Shown: positions 40,767-49,363 of the stretch, piece by piece | Layout: every line of letters starts with the position of its first letter | Numbering within the stretch: position 1 is the stretch's first letter | Assembly (NCBI RefSeq): GCF_020181035.1 | Contig: NZ_JAIQYY010000009.1 | Span: 62,001-126,000 of the forward strand | From: Streptomyces sp. CoH27 | Lineage (GTDB): Bacteria > Actinomycetota > Actinomycetes > Streptomycetales > Streptomycetaceae | Reading direction: 5' to 3' | Length of the DNA stretch: 64,000 nucleotides | Translations under genes and position numbers: made by a program | The notes under the pieces: model-generated | The model's input: the letters and a program-made list of their open reading frames with translations, nothing else | The model's database searches: none | Told to the model about the DNA's origin: nothing

Positions 40767-43178
40767 GTGAATGAGGCAGGCCTGTCGGACGAGCAACTCA
40801 GTGCCGAACTGAAGAAGTGGACGGGCGCGACTCCCGCGCTCCATCCCGTCGGTGAACTGCTCGACCGGCACTGGGAAGCGGCCTTCGCCTACGCCCGCCT
40901 GTGCACGGCGAGCCCGCGCGCCGCCGGCATGCTCACCACCGCCGCCTTCACCCGGCTCTTCGGCGCCTCGCTCCGGCAGAACGGCCCGTCCGCCGCATGG
41001 CGGCCCCACCTGCTGGTCACCGTCCGCCGGATCGCGGCCGAATGGGACGCGGACGGCCGACAGGAACTCCTGCACCCGGCGCTGCGGTCCGCCGAGACCG
41101 GTGAGCGCGCGTCCGCCCGGCTGCTGCCCCCGCCCGGCCGGCGGCTGCTGTCCCGTGCCTTCCAGCGGGTGCCCCAGATCTCACGCGCGGTGCTGTGGCA
41201 CACCGAGGTCGAGGCCGAGCCGCTCGCCGTGCCCGCGGCCCTGCTGGGGCTGGACGAGGAGGAGACAGACATAGAGCTCCGGCGGGCCCGCGAACGGCTG
41301 CGCGAGGAGTGCCTCCAGGTCCACCGGGAGCTCGCCCCCGAGGAGGAGTGCCAGCGCTATCTGCGCATGCTCGACGTGACGTTCCGGCGCGGCGGCGTCG
41401 ACCTGGACCCGGACCTGAGCCGGCATCTGGCCCGCTGCACCCACTGCCGCCGGACCGCCGACCAGCTCGCCGCGTTCAACACGGGCCTGGGTCTCGCCCT
41501 CGCCGAGGCGGTCCTCGGCTGGGGCGCCCGCGCCTACGTCGAGTCCCGCACAACCCACCCCGAGGAGCCCCCCGCCCCGGCCCCGGACCCCGCCTCCGTG
41601 GCACCCCCGTCCGGCGAGTCCTTCACCTCCCCCGAGCCCACCGGCCAGGGGCACGAGGGCCGGGGGCATGGCCGTGCTGCCGAGCGCGGGGGATACGGCG
41701 GTTCCGCCCAGCCTTCCGGACGCGGCGGTTCCGCCGGGCCTGCGGGATACGGCGGTTCTGGTGACGCCGTGGGATACGGCAGCTCTGCCGCGTCCGCCGG
41801 ATACGGTCGTGCCGCCGAGCCTTCGGGGCGTGGTCGTGCTGCCGAGTCCGAGGGCTACGGCCGTGCTGCCGAGTCCGCGGGGCGCGGCCGCTTCGCTGAG
41901 CCTTCGGGCCGCGGCGGTTCTGCCGACTCTGCGGGGTACGGCGGTCCTGGGGAGCGCGGTGGGTACGGCGGTCCTGCCGCGTCCGCCGGATACGGTCGGC
42001 CCGCCGAGCCTTCCGGGCACGCCCGTCCCGCCGAGCCCGCCGGGCGCGAGCATGTCGCCGGGCCGGCGGGGCACGACGACGTCGTGCCGCCGAGCCGACG
42101 GCGCCCCGCGCCGGCCGTCCGCCGCCGCGGCCCCGCCGGCCCCGCACGACGGTCCGGCTCCGCCGAGTCGACGAGACCTCTCGGTGCCGTCGCGGTGCCG
42201 CGCCGGCACCGCGGCACCGCATCCGCCGAAGCCGCTGCCGCCGACGGGCCCGCGGGTCCCGACGAGCCCGCCGCCCCTTCCCGCCGCTCGGCCCACCGTG
42301 CCGCCCGGCGCGCCCGGCGCCGTACCCTTGCCCTGGCCGTGGGGACCGTCAGCGGGCTGGTCGTGCTGCCCCTGGTGCTGTGGTCGGTGCTGGGCTCCGG
42401 CGACGGCCCGGCCCCGGCCGGTGACGGAGCCTCCTCGCGGGCGCCGGGCAAGGGCGCGTCGAGCCCCGGTGCGTCCTGGGCCGGTGCGGGCGCCGCGGGG
42501 CAGGGCACGCTGCAGGGCCGGCTGCGCAATCTCGCCTCCGGGCTCTGTGTCGGTGTCGTCGGCGGCAAGGCCGTCAAGGGCGCCGAGACCGAACTCGCCA
42601 CGTGCGGCGCGACGCCGAGCCAGCAGTGGACGTACGAGACCGACGGACGCTTGCGCAACTCCGCCGCGCCCGACCTGTGTCTGGACTCCAGCCTCGGCTA
42701 CTCGGTCCGCCTCGCCCCGTGTTCGGCCACCGGCGCGGCCGCCCGGAACATCCGCTACGACTTCACGCTCCAGGGCGTCCTCGTGCCGCGCTGGAACCAG
42801 GAGCTGGCGCTCACTCCGGCCGCCACCGACGGGTCGGGCGCCCTGGTCACCAAGAACCGGGCCCCCGGCACGGACCAGCGCTGGTCCGTCGACACCGCCA
42901 AGCCGGAGCTGCAGATGGAGAACGTCAACTGGGGCAGCACCGTGGCCCCTTCGCCGCCCGCCACCCCGCGCCCGACGCCCCCGGTACCCACTCCCCAGCC
43001 GTCCAGGACCGCCCCGTCACCCACGCCGGCCCCCACGCACCCCACGGCCACCCCGACACCGACGCCCACCGCCCCGCAGGACCCCTGCTCGGCGTACCCG
43101 TACTACTGCGGTTGGGGTGGGGGATACGGAGGGGGGTATGGCGGGGGCTATGGCGGGGGAGGCGGGTGGCGCCGCTGA
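40767..43178 (+). CDS. ECF sigma-like / zinc-finger / transmembrane / ricin-lectin fusion protein, copy 1
   Basis: An 803-residue fusion. Residues of about 25-110 resemble ECF sigma region 2 (HWEAAFAYARLC, AFTRLF, WRPHLLVTVRRIAAEW) and 130-200 region 4 (RVPQISRAVLWHTEVEAEP, AALLGLDEEETDIELRRARERLREECL), both weakly conserved. An anti-sigma-type finger H220-x3-C224-x2-C227 follows, then fifteen nonapeptide repeats (302-436), one membrane helix (about 519-543) and an external ricin-type domain (about 570-715; QQW at 619-621, QRW at 704-706). The tail is Pro/Thr- then Gly/Tyr-rich. It looks like a membrane-bound glycan sensor that may release or act as a transcription factor. GGAGGA precedes the GTG. 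Confidence 0.75.
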   Translation: MNEAGLSDEQLSAELKKWTGATPALHPVGELLDRHWEAAFAYARLCTASPRAAGMLTTAAFTRLFGASLRQNGPSAAWRPHLLVTVRRIAAEWDADGRQELLHPALRSAETGERASARLLPPPGRRLLSRAFQRVPQISRAVLWHTEVEAEPLAVPAALLGLDEEETDIELRRARERLREECLQVHRELAPEEECQRYLRMLDVTFRRGGVDLDPDLSRHLARCTHCRRTADQLAAFNTGLGLALAEAVLGWGARAYVESRTTHPEEPPAPAPDPASVAPPSGESFTSPEPTGQGHEGRGHGRAAERGGYGGSAQPSGRGGSAGPAGYGGSGDAVGYGSSAASAGYGRAAEPSGRGRAAESEGYGRAAESAGRGRFAEPSGRGGSADSAGYGGPGERGGYGGPAASAGYGRPAEPSGHARPAEPAGREHVAGPAGHDDVVPPSRRRPAPAVRRRGPAGPARRSGSAESTRPLGAVAVPRRHRGTASAEAAAADGPAGPDEPAAPSRRSAHRAARRARRRTLALAVGTVSGLVVLPLVLWSVLGSGDGPAPAGDGASSRAPGKGASSPGASWAGAGAAGQGTLQGRLRNLASGLCVGVVGGKAVKGAETELATCGATPSQQWTYETDGRLRNSAAPDLCLDSSLGYSVRLAPCSATGAAARNIRYDFTLQGVLVPRWNQELALTPAATDGSGALVTKNRAPGTDQRWSVDTAKPELQMENVNWGSTVAPSPPATPRPTPPVPTPQPSRTAPSPTPAPTHPTATPTPTPTAPQDPCSAYPYYCGWGGGYGGGYGGGYGGGGGWRR
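41670..42074 (+). repeat. Fifteen tandem 27-bp repeats encoding a nonapeptide
   Basis: Exactly fifteen 9-residue units, consensus G-(R/G)-(A/S/P)-A-E-(P/S)-(A/S)-G-(R/Y), run without interruption through the cytoplasmic linker of the fusion protein. Examples are GRAAEPSGR, GRAAESEGY and GGSADSAGY. The 27-base period keeps the frame, so copy number can vary between strains. Confidence 0.85.
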
Positions 43179-43196
43179 TCCGGTGGCGCCGTCGCA

Positions 43197-43715
43197 TCAC
43201 GGACGGTGCGGAGGCGGCGGCGGGATCGTGCCCAGGGGCGGGGGTGGTTCCGGCCATACCAGGAGGACCGGGCAGGGTGCGTGGTCGACGGCGAAGCGGA
43301 CCGCCGGGCCCAGGCTGTGCGGGCCGAGCCGGGAGCGGTCGCCGTCGCGGGCCAGCACCAGGAGATCGGCGCTCTCGCAGGCGGCCACCACCTCCCGCTC
43401 GACCCGGCCCGACCGCTCCTCGCGCACACACGGCCGGCCCAGCCGCTCGGCCGCCGCCTCCAGCAGTTCGGCCGCCGACGTCCCGCCGAGCGCCTCCAGC
43501 CGGTCGCCCGGGTCCCTCCCCCAGCCTTCGGCCGGGAGGTGCCCCCACGGATGCCCGCGCCCGAGCAGCCCGGCGAACGCCCCGTGTGCCAGCCCCGGCA
43601 GCTCGGCCCCGCTGACATGCAGCAGCACCACCTCCGCGCCCTGCGGCACATGGGCGTGCACGGCGTCCACACAGGCGGGCCAGGTGCCCTCGACGAGCCA
43701 GGCGATCACACGCAT
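43197..43715 (-). CDS. Universal stress protein (UspA) family
   Basis: A 172-residue protein with the Usp Rossmann-like fold: MRVIAWLVEGTWPACVDAV, GAEVVLLHVSGAELP, SADLLVLARDGDRSRLGPHSLGPAVRFAVDHAPCPVLLVW. The last segment corresponds to the nucleotide-binding G-x2-G-x9-G(S/T) region but is only partly conserved. GGGGAGG precedes the ATG. The stretch encoding GHLPAEGWGRD is a copy of a dispersed Streptomyces hairpin repeat, apparently inserted in frame, so the loop it encodes is probably not ancestral. The end is a Pro-rich tail. Confidence 0.8.
   Translation of the reverse strand: MRVIAWLVEGTWPACVDAVHAHVPQGAEVVLLHVSGAELPGLAHGAFAGLLGRGHPWGHLPAEGWGRDPGDRLEALGGTSAAELLEAAAERLGRPCVREERSGRVEREVVAACESADLLVLARDGDRSRLGPHSLGPAVRFAVDHAPCPVLLVWPEPPPPLGTIPPPPPHRP
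43515..43547. repeat. Dispersed hairpin repeat inside the Usp gene
   Basis: CCTCCC (43515-43520) and GGGAGG (43534-43539) flank CCAGCCTTCGGCC, followed by TGCCCCCA. A related element is at 56765-56810. Such elements are normally intergenic in Streptomyces; here the unit is within coding sequence and keeps the frame. Confidence 0.65.
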
Positions 43716-43747
43716 CCGGTCGGCCTCCCCAGACCTGGGACGGACTT

Positions 43748-45001
43748 TCAGAAGATCTGCAGCGACCCCCAGAGTGCCACCACCGCGACCGCGAGTGAGG
43801 ACGGCACGGCGATCAGGCCCAGCCGGGTGAACTCCCCGAGGTCCACCTCGTGTTCGTGCTGGTGCACGATCCGCCGCCACAGCAGCGTCGCCAGCGATCC
43901 GGCGTAGGTCAGGTTCGGGCCGATGTTCACGCCGAGCAGCACCGCCAGCACCGCCCCCGGCCCGCCCGGCACGGCCAGCGGGAGCAGCACCAGCACCGCC
44001 GGCAGGTTGTTGATCAGGTTCGCCAGGACGGCGGCCAGCGCGGCGATGCCCAGGAGGGCGAGCAGGCCCGTGCCGCCCGGCATCGCATGTCCGAGGACGT
44101 CGGCGAGCCCGTTGTCGACGACCGCCCGCACCACGATGCCCAGCGCCAGCACGAAGGCGAGGAAGGCGGGGGCCGCCGCCCGTACGACGGTCAGCGGGCC
44201 GGCCTTGCGGCGCACCAGCGCCCGGCCCGCCAGCACCAGCGCGCCTGCCGCCGCCACCCAGGCCGGGTCCACCCCGAACGCCGATGCCACCACGAACCCG
44301 GCCAGCGTGCAGCCGACCGTGACCAGGGCGAACAGCGGCAGCCGGGGCGCCGCACCGAAGTCCGTGCCCACCGGGGCGGCCGCCGCGAGGTCACGGGCGA
44401 AGAACCGCCGGAACACGAGGTACTCGGCGCCGATCGCCACCAGCCACGGCAGCGCCATCAGCGCCGCGAACCGGGTGAAGCTCAGCCCGCTCGCCGCGAA
44501 CGCCAGCAGGTTCGTCAGGTTGGAGACCGGGAGCAGCAACGATGCCGTGTTCGACAGGTGCGTACAGGCGTAGACATGCGGTTTGGGGCGTACGCCGGTC
44601 CGCGCGGCCGTGGCGAAGACCACCGGGGTCAGCAGCACGATCGTGGCGTCCAGGCTGAGCACGGCGGTGATGGCGGACGCCAGCGCGAAGACCGCCGTCA
44701 GCAGCCGCACCGGACGGCCCGCCGCCCACCGCGCCATCCACGCCCCGCACGCCTGGAACAGACCCTCCACATCGCAGAAGTGAGCGAGCACCAGCACCGC
44801 CGCCAGGAACCCGACCACCGGCCCGAGCCGCTCCGCCTCCGCCCGGGCGTGGTCGAGGGAGATCGCGCCGGTGGCGACTGCGATCCCGGCGGCCGGTACG
44901 GCCATGACGGCCTCCGGCAGGCCGAAGGGCCGTACGACGGCCCAGGCGAGCACCGCGACGAGCAGCAGGGCGGACAGGGCTTCGGCGAGCGGGGTGTTCA
45001 G
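43748..45001 (-). CDS. ArsB/NhaD-type (SLC13-like) ion transporter with apparent CTG start
   Basis: A 417-residue protein with about eleven membrane helices. Family marks are LSLDATIVLLTPVVFATA, CTHLSNTASLLLPVSNLTNLLAF, the second-half counterpart LANLINNLPAVLVLLPLA and LGVNIGPNLTYAGSLATLLW. The repeated helix-break-helix layout fits ArsB/CitM-type transporters, which move arsenite, dicarboxylates or sodium. The usual N-terminus for this group (NTPLAEALSALLLVAVLAW) is present only if translation starts at CTG 45001, which has GGAAGGA 6 bases upstream; the first ATG or GTG would cut into helix 1. Confidence 0.8.
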   Translation of the reverse strand: MNTPLAEALSALLLVAVLAWAVVRPFGLPEAVMAVPAAGIAVATGAISLDHARAEAERLGPVVGFLAAVLVLAHFCDVEGLFQACGAWMARWAAGRPVRLLTAVFALASAITAVLSLDATIVLLTPVVFATAARTGVRPKPHVYACTHLSNTASLLLPVSNLTNLLAFAASGLSFTRFAALMALPWLVAIGAEYLVFRRFFARDLAAAAPVGTDFGAAPRLPLFALVTVGCTLAGFVVASAFGVDPAWVAAAGALVLAGRALVRRKAGPLTVVRAAAPAFLAFVLALGIVVRAVVDNGLADVLGHAMPGGTGLLALLGIAALAAVLANLINNLPAVLVLLPLAVPGGPGAVLAVLLGVNIGPNLTYAGSLATLLWRRIVHQHEHEVDLGEFTRLGLIAVPSSLAVAVVALWGSLQIF

Positions 45002-45071
45002 GGCGGGTCCTTCCGGAATCGGTCACCGATCACATGGCGCCCGCCCATGAAAACAGACGATCGTGAACGTC

Positions 45072-46313
45072 TCAGGACGACTGACTGCCCGACCCGCCCA
45101 GGAACTCCGCCCAGCCGCCCGCCGGAGCCTGTCCGGGCACCAGGGTGCGCAGCTTGCGCAGCACCGCCTGGTCCTGCACCTCCAGCCAGTGCACGAGCTG
45201 CTTGAACGACACGAACCGCACATCGTCGCCGTACGCGGCCATCTTCCCGATCGCCTCCTCGACGGCGTCCATGTAGATGCCGCCGTTCCAGCGCTCGAAG
45301 TGGTTGCCGATGAAGAAGGGGGCGCGGTTGGTCGTGTACGCCCGCTGGAAGCCGGCGACATAGGCGTCCCGGGCCTGGGTGCGCCAGGCGTCGAACTGGG
45401 TGCGGTCGCCGAGCGGGTTGCCGCCGGACTGGTTGTACATCATGTTGTAGTCCATCGACAGGACCTGGAAGCTGTGCCCGGGGAAGGGTATGGACTGCAG
45501 GGGGAAGTCCCAGATCTTGCCGCCTTGCACCTTGCCCGGCCAGATCTGCAGACCGCCGGGGGAGCTGGCGTCGTACTTCCAGCCGAGGGCGGCCGCGGTG
45601 GGCAGCAGGTTGGACTGGCCCTCCAGGCAGGGGGTGCGGCCGCCGATCAACTCCTTGTGGTAGTCGAAGGGCAGCGGTTCGAGGTCCGTGAAGCCGGTGT
45701 TGGTCTTCCACTGCGTCACGAAGCTCATGGCCTGGTCGATCTCGCTGCGCCACTCGGCCGGGGACCAGTTGCGCACCCCGTTCGCCCCGCAGAAGTGCCC
45801 GTTGAAGTGGGTGCCTATCTCATGGCCCTCCAGCCAGGCCGAGCGGACCTCCTGGAGGGTGGCGTGGATGTGCCGGTCGGCGAGGTAGCCGATGTCGGAG
45901 GCGCCGACCGGGTGCTGCGGCGGACGGTACAGGTGCTTCTTGGACTCGGGCAGGGCGTAGATGCCGCTGAGGAAGAACGTCATCTTGGCACCGTGGTCGG
46001 CGGCCACCTTGCGGAACCGGGAGAACAGCTGGTTGCTCAGCTCGCCCGCCCCGTCCCAGGAGAACACCACGAACTGCGGCGGCTTCTGGCCCGCCGTCAG
46101 CCGCTCCGGCGTCGGCTGGTGCGGCTGGGCGCCGGTGTCGGCGGTGGAGCCGTCACCGATCGGCTTCACCGGCCGGGCCTGCGCGGTGTCCTTGCCGCCC
46201 GAGGCCGGACCGCTGACCGACAGGCCGGTGCCGTTGGAGCAGGCGGCCAGCGTGCCCAGGGCGCCCGCGGCCGCGCCCGCCGTCAGTATCCGCCTGCGTG
46301 AGATCCCGCTCAT
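45072..46313 (-). CDS. Tat-exported polysaccharide deacetylase-like lipoprotein
   Basis: A 413-residue protein starting with a twin-arginine signal and lipobox (SRRRILTAGAAAGALGTLAACS). After a disordered linker the NodB-like domain shows FVVFSWDGAGE, KMTFFLSGIYALP, the metal-binding H-x3-H in EIGTHFNGHFCG, and QIWPGKVQGGKIWDFPLQ. The first motif has WDG instead of the usual DDG, so one catalytic residue may differ. It probably acts on cell-wall or extracellular polysaccharide. GGGGACAAG precedes the ATG. Confidence 0.82.
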   Translation of the reverse strand: MSGISRRRILTAGAAAGALGTLAACSNGTGLSVSGPASGGKDTAQARPVKPIGDGSTADTGAQPHQPTPERLTAGQKPPQFVVFSWDGAGELSNQLFSRFRKVAADHGAKMTFFLSGIYALPESKKHLYRPPQHPVGASDIGYLADRHIHATLQEVRSAWLEGHEIGTHFNGHFCGANGVRNWSPAEWRSEIDQAMSFVTQWKTNTGFTDLEPLPFDYHKELIGGRTPCLEGQSNLLPTAAALGWKYDASSPGGLQIWPGKVQGGKIWDFPLQSIPFPGHSFQVLSMDYNMMYNQSGGNPLGDRTQFDAWRTQARDAYVAGFQRAYTTNRAPFFIGNHFERWNGGIYMDAVEEAIGKMAAYGDDVRFVSFKQLVHWLEVQDQAVLRKLRTLVPGQAPAGGWAEFLGGSGSQSS

Positions 46314-46460
46314 CTTGTCCCCGATTTCCTTCGTCTCCCGGCCCTCTGCGGGGCCTGCTCACCGTGCGGTCGACGGGTTCGATCGCGGGAGCCGGAAGAA
46401 AGATCGCGGCCGGCGGCGCCTGTTGCCGTCCTGTGACAGTTGTGGCGCGCTCATGACGAA

Positions 46461-46479
46461 CCCCGCCGGCCCGGCGGGG
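46461..46479 (-). terminator. Hairpin terminator downstream of the DUF4232 gene
   Basis: CCCCGCCG-GCC-CGGCGGGG is a perfect 8-base stem placed 35 bases past the DUF4232 stop codon. No T-run follows, as is usual in GC-rich actinobacteria. Confidence 0.5.
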
Positions 46480-46513
46480 CACAGCGGGGTTCTCGGGGCC
46501 GATTCTGCGCAGG

Positions 46514-47215
46514 TCAGGGGGCCGTTCCTGGGGCGAGCACGGACAGGAAGACGGACGAGGAGTTCCCGCTCACGGGCACCGCGCCGCCCGTCCACGCGAC
46601 CTTCAGGGAGTCGCGTTCGTCCGGCGGCGTGACCAGCAGCGCGGCCGGGGTGGCCGTCTTCGCGCCGCTGATCCCCGGATTGGAGAACGTCAGCCCCGCC
46701 CAGGCGCTCTGCCCCGGCCGGAGCGTGACGGTCACCGGCGAGCCCGACTCGCGCTTGGGGTTCGGGCCGAGCTGTCCGCCGGCGGCGCTGACGAAGGCCG
46801 CGCCCGGATAGCCGTGCAGGGTGCAGGCCTTCCCGGAGGTGTTGGTGAGGACGACCGGGAAGTTCTCCTGTCCGGCGCCCGGGTCGTCGCGGCCCACGGA
46901 GGCCCGTAGCTGCGCGGTGTGGCAGCGGGAGCCCGTGGCCGTCGTGGTGGTCGTACCGCCGCCCTGCGACGCCGTGGCCTGCGGCACGGACGACGGGGCG
47001 GCGCCGGTGCCGGCGGAGGCGGACCCGGGCGCGGATGTGCCGGGCGCCGGGCTCTCGGCGCCGCCCGTCGCGGGCGCGGCCGTACCGGACGATGTGAGAG
47101 GCGGATTGCTGTGGACGTCGTGACTGCTGCTGCCACAGGCGGTCAGGAGGCCCAGCACGGCGAACGTACCGACGAGCAGGGCCCCGTGCCGCGTGGACCG
47201 GGGTGCGTACACCAT
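46514..47215 (-). CDS. DUF4232 lipoprotein
   Basis: A 233-residue protein with a lipobox (LLVGTFAVLGLLTACG), a Ser/Thr/Pro/Gly-rich linker of about 70 residues and a beta-sandwich DUF4232 domain (CHTAQLRASVGRDDPGAGQENFPVVLTNTSGKACTLHGYPGAAFV, VTLRPGQSAWAGLTFSN). DUF4232 proteins are exported, and common in actinobacteria with unknown function; the domain has an immunoglobulin-like look. AGGAG lies 11 bases before the ATG at 47215, and a GTG three codons earlier is possible. Confidence 0.85.
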   Translation of the reverse strand: MVYAPRSTRHGALLVGTFAVLGLLTACGSSSHDVHSNPPLTSSGTAAPATGGAESPAPGTSAPGSASAGTGAAPSSVPQATASQGGGTTTTTATGSRCHTAQLRASVGRDDPGAGQENFPVVLTNTSGKACTLHGYPGAAFVSAAGGQLGPNPKRESGSPVTVTLRPGQSAWAGLTFSNPGISGAKTATPAALLVTPPDERDSLKVAWTGGAVPVSGNSSSVFLSVLAPGTAP

Positions 47216-47366
47216 GTCGCTCACCACTCCTGGATGATCACGGCACACGGGGAACGCGTGCCTGCGGCGCCGAGTGCGCCGTCATCACATTCCGATGCGC
47301 GCAGCGCCCGAGAAGTTCGGCACACGCAGGGTTCCTTCCCCGCGCCGGCCTCCGGCAGGCGTGGCG

Positions 47367-48764
47367 TCACCCGACCCGCAGCGAACGGAGGATGCCGTCC
47401 GTGGCGTCACCGGTTCCCCGCTCGCGCACCTGTACGTACACCTGCGGCTGACCGGTGCCGTCGTTCGCCGGAACCAGCGCGGACTCCGTGACCGAACCGC
47501 CGTCCGGGCAGCCGCTCCAGGCCCGCACCAGGCCGCGGAAATCCGTGTCGGAGAAGGTACGGCTGCCGGAGTAGCGGCAGCCGGAGTGGGCGAGGACCGA
47601 CACCTTCGCCGTGAGGTCGCCGTGCTCGCTCACCCCGACGAAGACACCGTCCACCGGCTTGCCCAGATCGGCCCACCGGGTCAGGTCGTCGGCGACCACC
47701 AGCCCCGGCTCGTGTCCCTTGGCCAGCCCCAGCACACCCGGGTCCCAGCCGGAGTCGCGCAGCTCGCGGCCCCAGCCCGCGGGCACCCGTACGACCACCC
47801 GCCCGGTCGCGTCCTTCACCTGCGTCTCGTCCGAGGAGCCGCCGCGGTGGTGGAGGACGGCGGTCACCGCGGCCGCCGCGGCGGCGGCGGCGAGGACCGC
47901 GGCCAGCGACATCGTCACGATGTTCAGCCGTCCGCGCACCCCGTCCAGCCGCCGGGTGGTGTGAGGTGTCGCCGAGGCCGCCGCGAGCCGGTCCAGCTCG
48001 TGCGCGAACGCCTGCGCACCGGGCCAGCGCCGCGCCCGGTCCGGCTCCAGTGCCCGCAGCACCGCCCGCTCCACGTCCTCGCCGAGGTCCGGCCGCAGCC
48101 GGCGGGGCGGTACGACCCGGCCCGGGGAGCCCGGCACGGTCCCGGTGAGCAGCTCGTAGCCGACCGCGCCCAGGCTGTAGACGTCCGCCCGCTCGTCGAT
48201 GCCCTCACCGGGCTCGGCCTGCTCCGGCGGCTGATAGCCCGCCGAGCCCGCGGCCAGCGTCAGCACCGAGGCCTGCGCGAGGCTCTTGGCCAGCCCCAGG
48301 TCGGCCAGCAGCACCCGGCGAGTGCCGTCCGGGGCGGTGTGCAGCAGCACGTTGGTCGGCTTGATGTCTCGGTGCACGATGCCCGCCTCGTGCAGCGCGG
48401 CGGCACTGCGCGCGGCCTCCGCGGTCAGCGCCAGCGCGTCCCGCACCGGCAGCGGGCCGCCGGCCAACAGATCGGCGAGGGTGCCGCCGTCGGCGTACTC
48501 CATCACGAAGTACGGCCTGCCGTCCGGGAGTTGACCGATGTCGTAGACCTGCACCACCCGGTTGGAGCCGGCCCGGCGCAGCAGCCGGGCCTCGGACAGG
48601 AAGCGCTCCCTGATGTCGAGCCGGTGGGTCCAGTTCTCGGCGAGGACCTTCACCGCGACCGGGGCCTGGAGCTCTTCGTCGTGCGCGAGCCACACCGTGG
48701 CGAAGGCGCCGCTGCCCAGCGGCTGTTCGAGGCGGTAGCGGCCGATCCGCCCTTGGGAGTGCAT
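47367..48764 (-). CDS. Transmembrane Ser/Thr protein kinase
   Basis: A 465-residue PknB-type kinase. Residues of about 10-265 are the catalytic domain: glycine loop LGSGAFATVW, lysine in VAVKVL, catalytic HRDIKPTNVLL, metal-binding ADLGLAKS (DLG rather than DFG) and the activation-loop end AGSAGYQPPEQ. One membrane helix (about 278-302, mostly Ala/Val) separates it from an external domain of about 160 residues with no PASTA repeats. It is divergent from an ECF sigma factor 47 bases away, so it may phosphorylate components of that sigma pathway. Confidence 0.9.
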   Translation of the reverse strand: MHSQGRIGRYRLEQPLGSGAFATVWLAHDEELQAPVAVKVLAENWTHRLDIRERFLSEARLLRRAGSNRVVQVYDIGQLPDGRPYFVMEYADGGTLADLLAGGPLPVRDALALTAEAARSAAALHEAGIVHRDIKPTNVLLHTAPDGTRRVLLADLGLAKSLAQASVLTLAAGSAGYQPPEQAEPGEGIDERADVYSLGAVGYELLTGTVPGSPGRVVPPRRLRPDLGEDVERAVLRALEPDRARRWPGAQAFAHELDRLAAASATPHTTRRLDGVRGRLNIVTMSLAAVLAAAAAAAAVTAVLHHRGGSSDETQVKDATGRVVVRVPAGWGRELRDSGWDPGVLGLAKGHEPGLVVADDLTRWADLGKPVDGVFVGVSEHGDLTAKVSVLAHSGCRYSGSRTFSDTDFRGLVRAWSGCPDGGSVTESALVPANDGTGQPQVYVQVRERGTGDATDGILRSLRVG

Positions 48765-48811
48765 ACGACTATCATGCCTGGCCTGAGATCGACTCGAAGG
48801 GGGGCCCGTCC

Positions 48812-49360
48812 GTGCAGGACCAGGCGCCGATGGAAGACCTCGCCCGGTGGGCCGCCGCGGGCGACAGTGCCGCGCTGGACCGTCTGCTGGCCGAGATCCG
48901 GCCGGAGGTCGTGCGGCGCTGCGGGCGCTTCCTGCCCTGCCGGGAGGACGCCGAGGAGGCCGCCCAGGACGTGCTGCTCCAGGTGGCCCGGTACATCGCG
49001 GCCTTCCAGGGCCGCAGCCGCTTCGGCACCTGGCTGTACACCGTGGTCGCCAACTGCTGCCGACAGAAGTACCGCGAGCTGAAGCGGCGCGCCGCCGAGC
49101 AGCCGGCCACCATCGAGCCCGCGTACGCCGTCGACCCGCGCACCACCAGCGTCATCGCCGGCTCCCGGGTGGATCTGCTGGAGGCCCTGGACCGCCTGGA
49201 GCGCACCCACCCGCACCTGGTCGCGCCGCTGGTCTACCGCGACATCTGCCAGCTGGAGTACGCCGAGGTCGCCGAGCGCGTCGGCATCCCGCTGGGCACC
49301 CTCAAGTCCCGTCTGCACGAGGCCCGCAAGCAGGTACGGCCCTGGCTGGCCGGATCCTGA
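48812..49360 (+). CDS. ECF-type RNA polymerase sigma factor
   Basis: A 182-residue sigma factor. Region 2 is EEAAQDVLLQVARYIAAFQGRSRFGTWLYTVVANCCRQKYRE, and region 4 is YRDICQLEYAEVAERVGIPLGTLKSRLHEARKQVRPWL. There is no adjacent anti-sigma gene with a zinc finger. The divergent transmembrane kinase and the convergent PP2C-type phosphatase are the only regulatory neighbours, which hints at control by phosphorylation. The GTG follows AAGGGGGG. It ends 3 bases before the phosphatase stop codon. Confidence 0.9.
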   Translation: MQDQAPMEDLARWAAAGDSAALDRLLAEIRPEVVRRCGRFLPCREDAEEAAQDVLLQVARYIAAFQGRSRFGTWLYTVVANCCRQKYRELKRRAAEQPATIEPAYAVDPRTTSVIAGSRVDLLEALDRLERTHPHLVAPLVYRDICQLEYAEVAERVGIPLGTLKSRLHEARKQVRPWLAGS

Positions 49361-49363
49361 CCC

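Noticed and set aside
40767..43178. Reading fusion 1 as two genes (sigma factor plus separate lectin)
   Set aside because: The frame is continuous through the zinc finger, repeats and membrane helix, and the paralogue at 57176 is fused in the same order.
41668..43830. 720-residue frame overlapping the repeat region of fusion 1
   Set aside because: Driven by the 27-bp repeat and Pro/Ala codon bias; only the main frame encodes the lectin and membrane segments.
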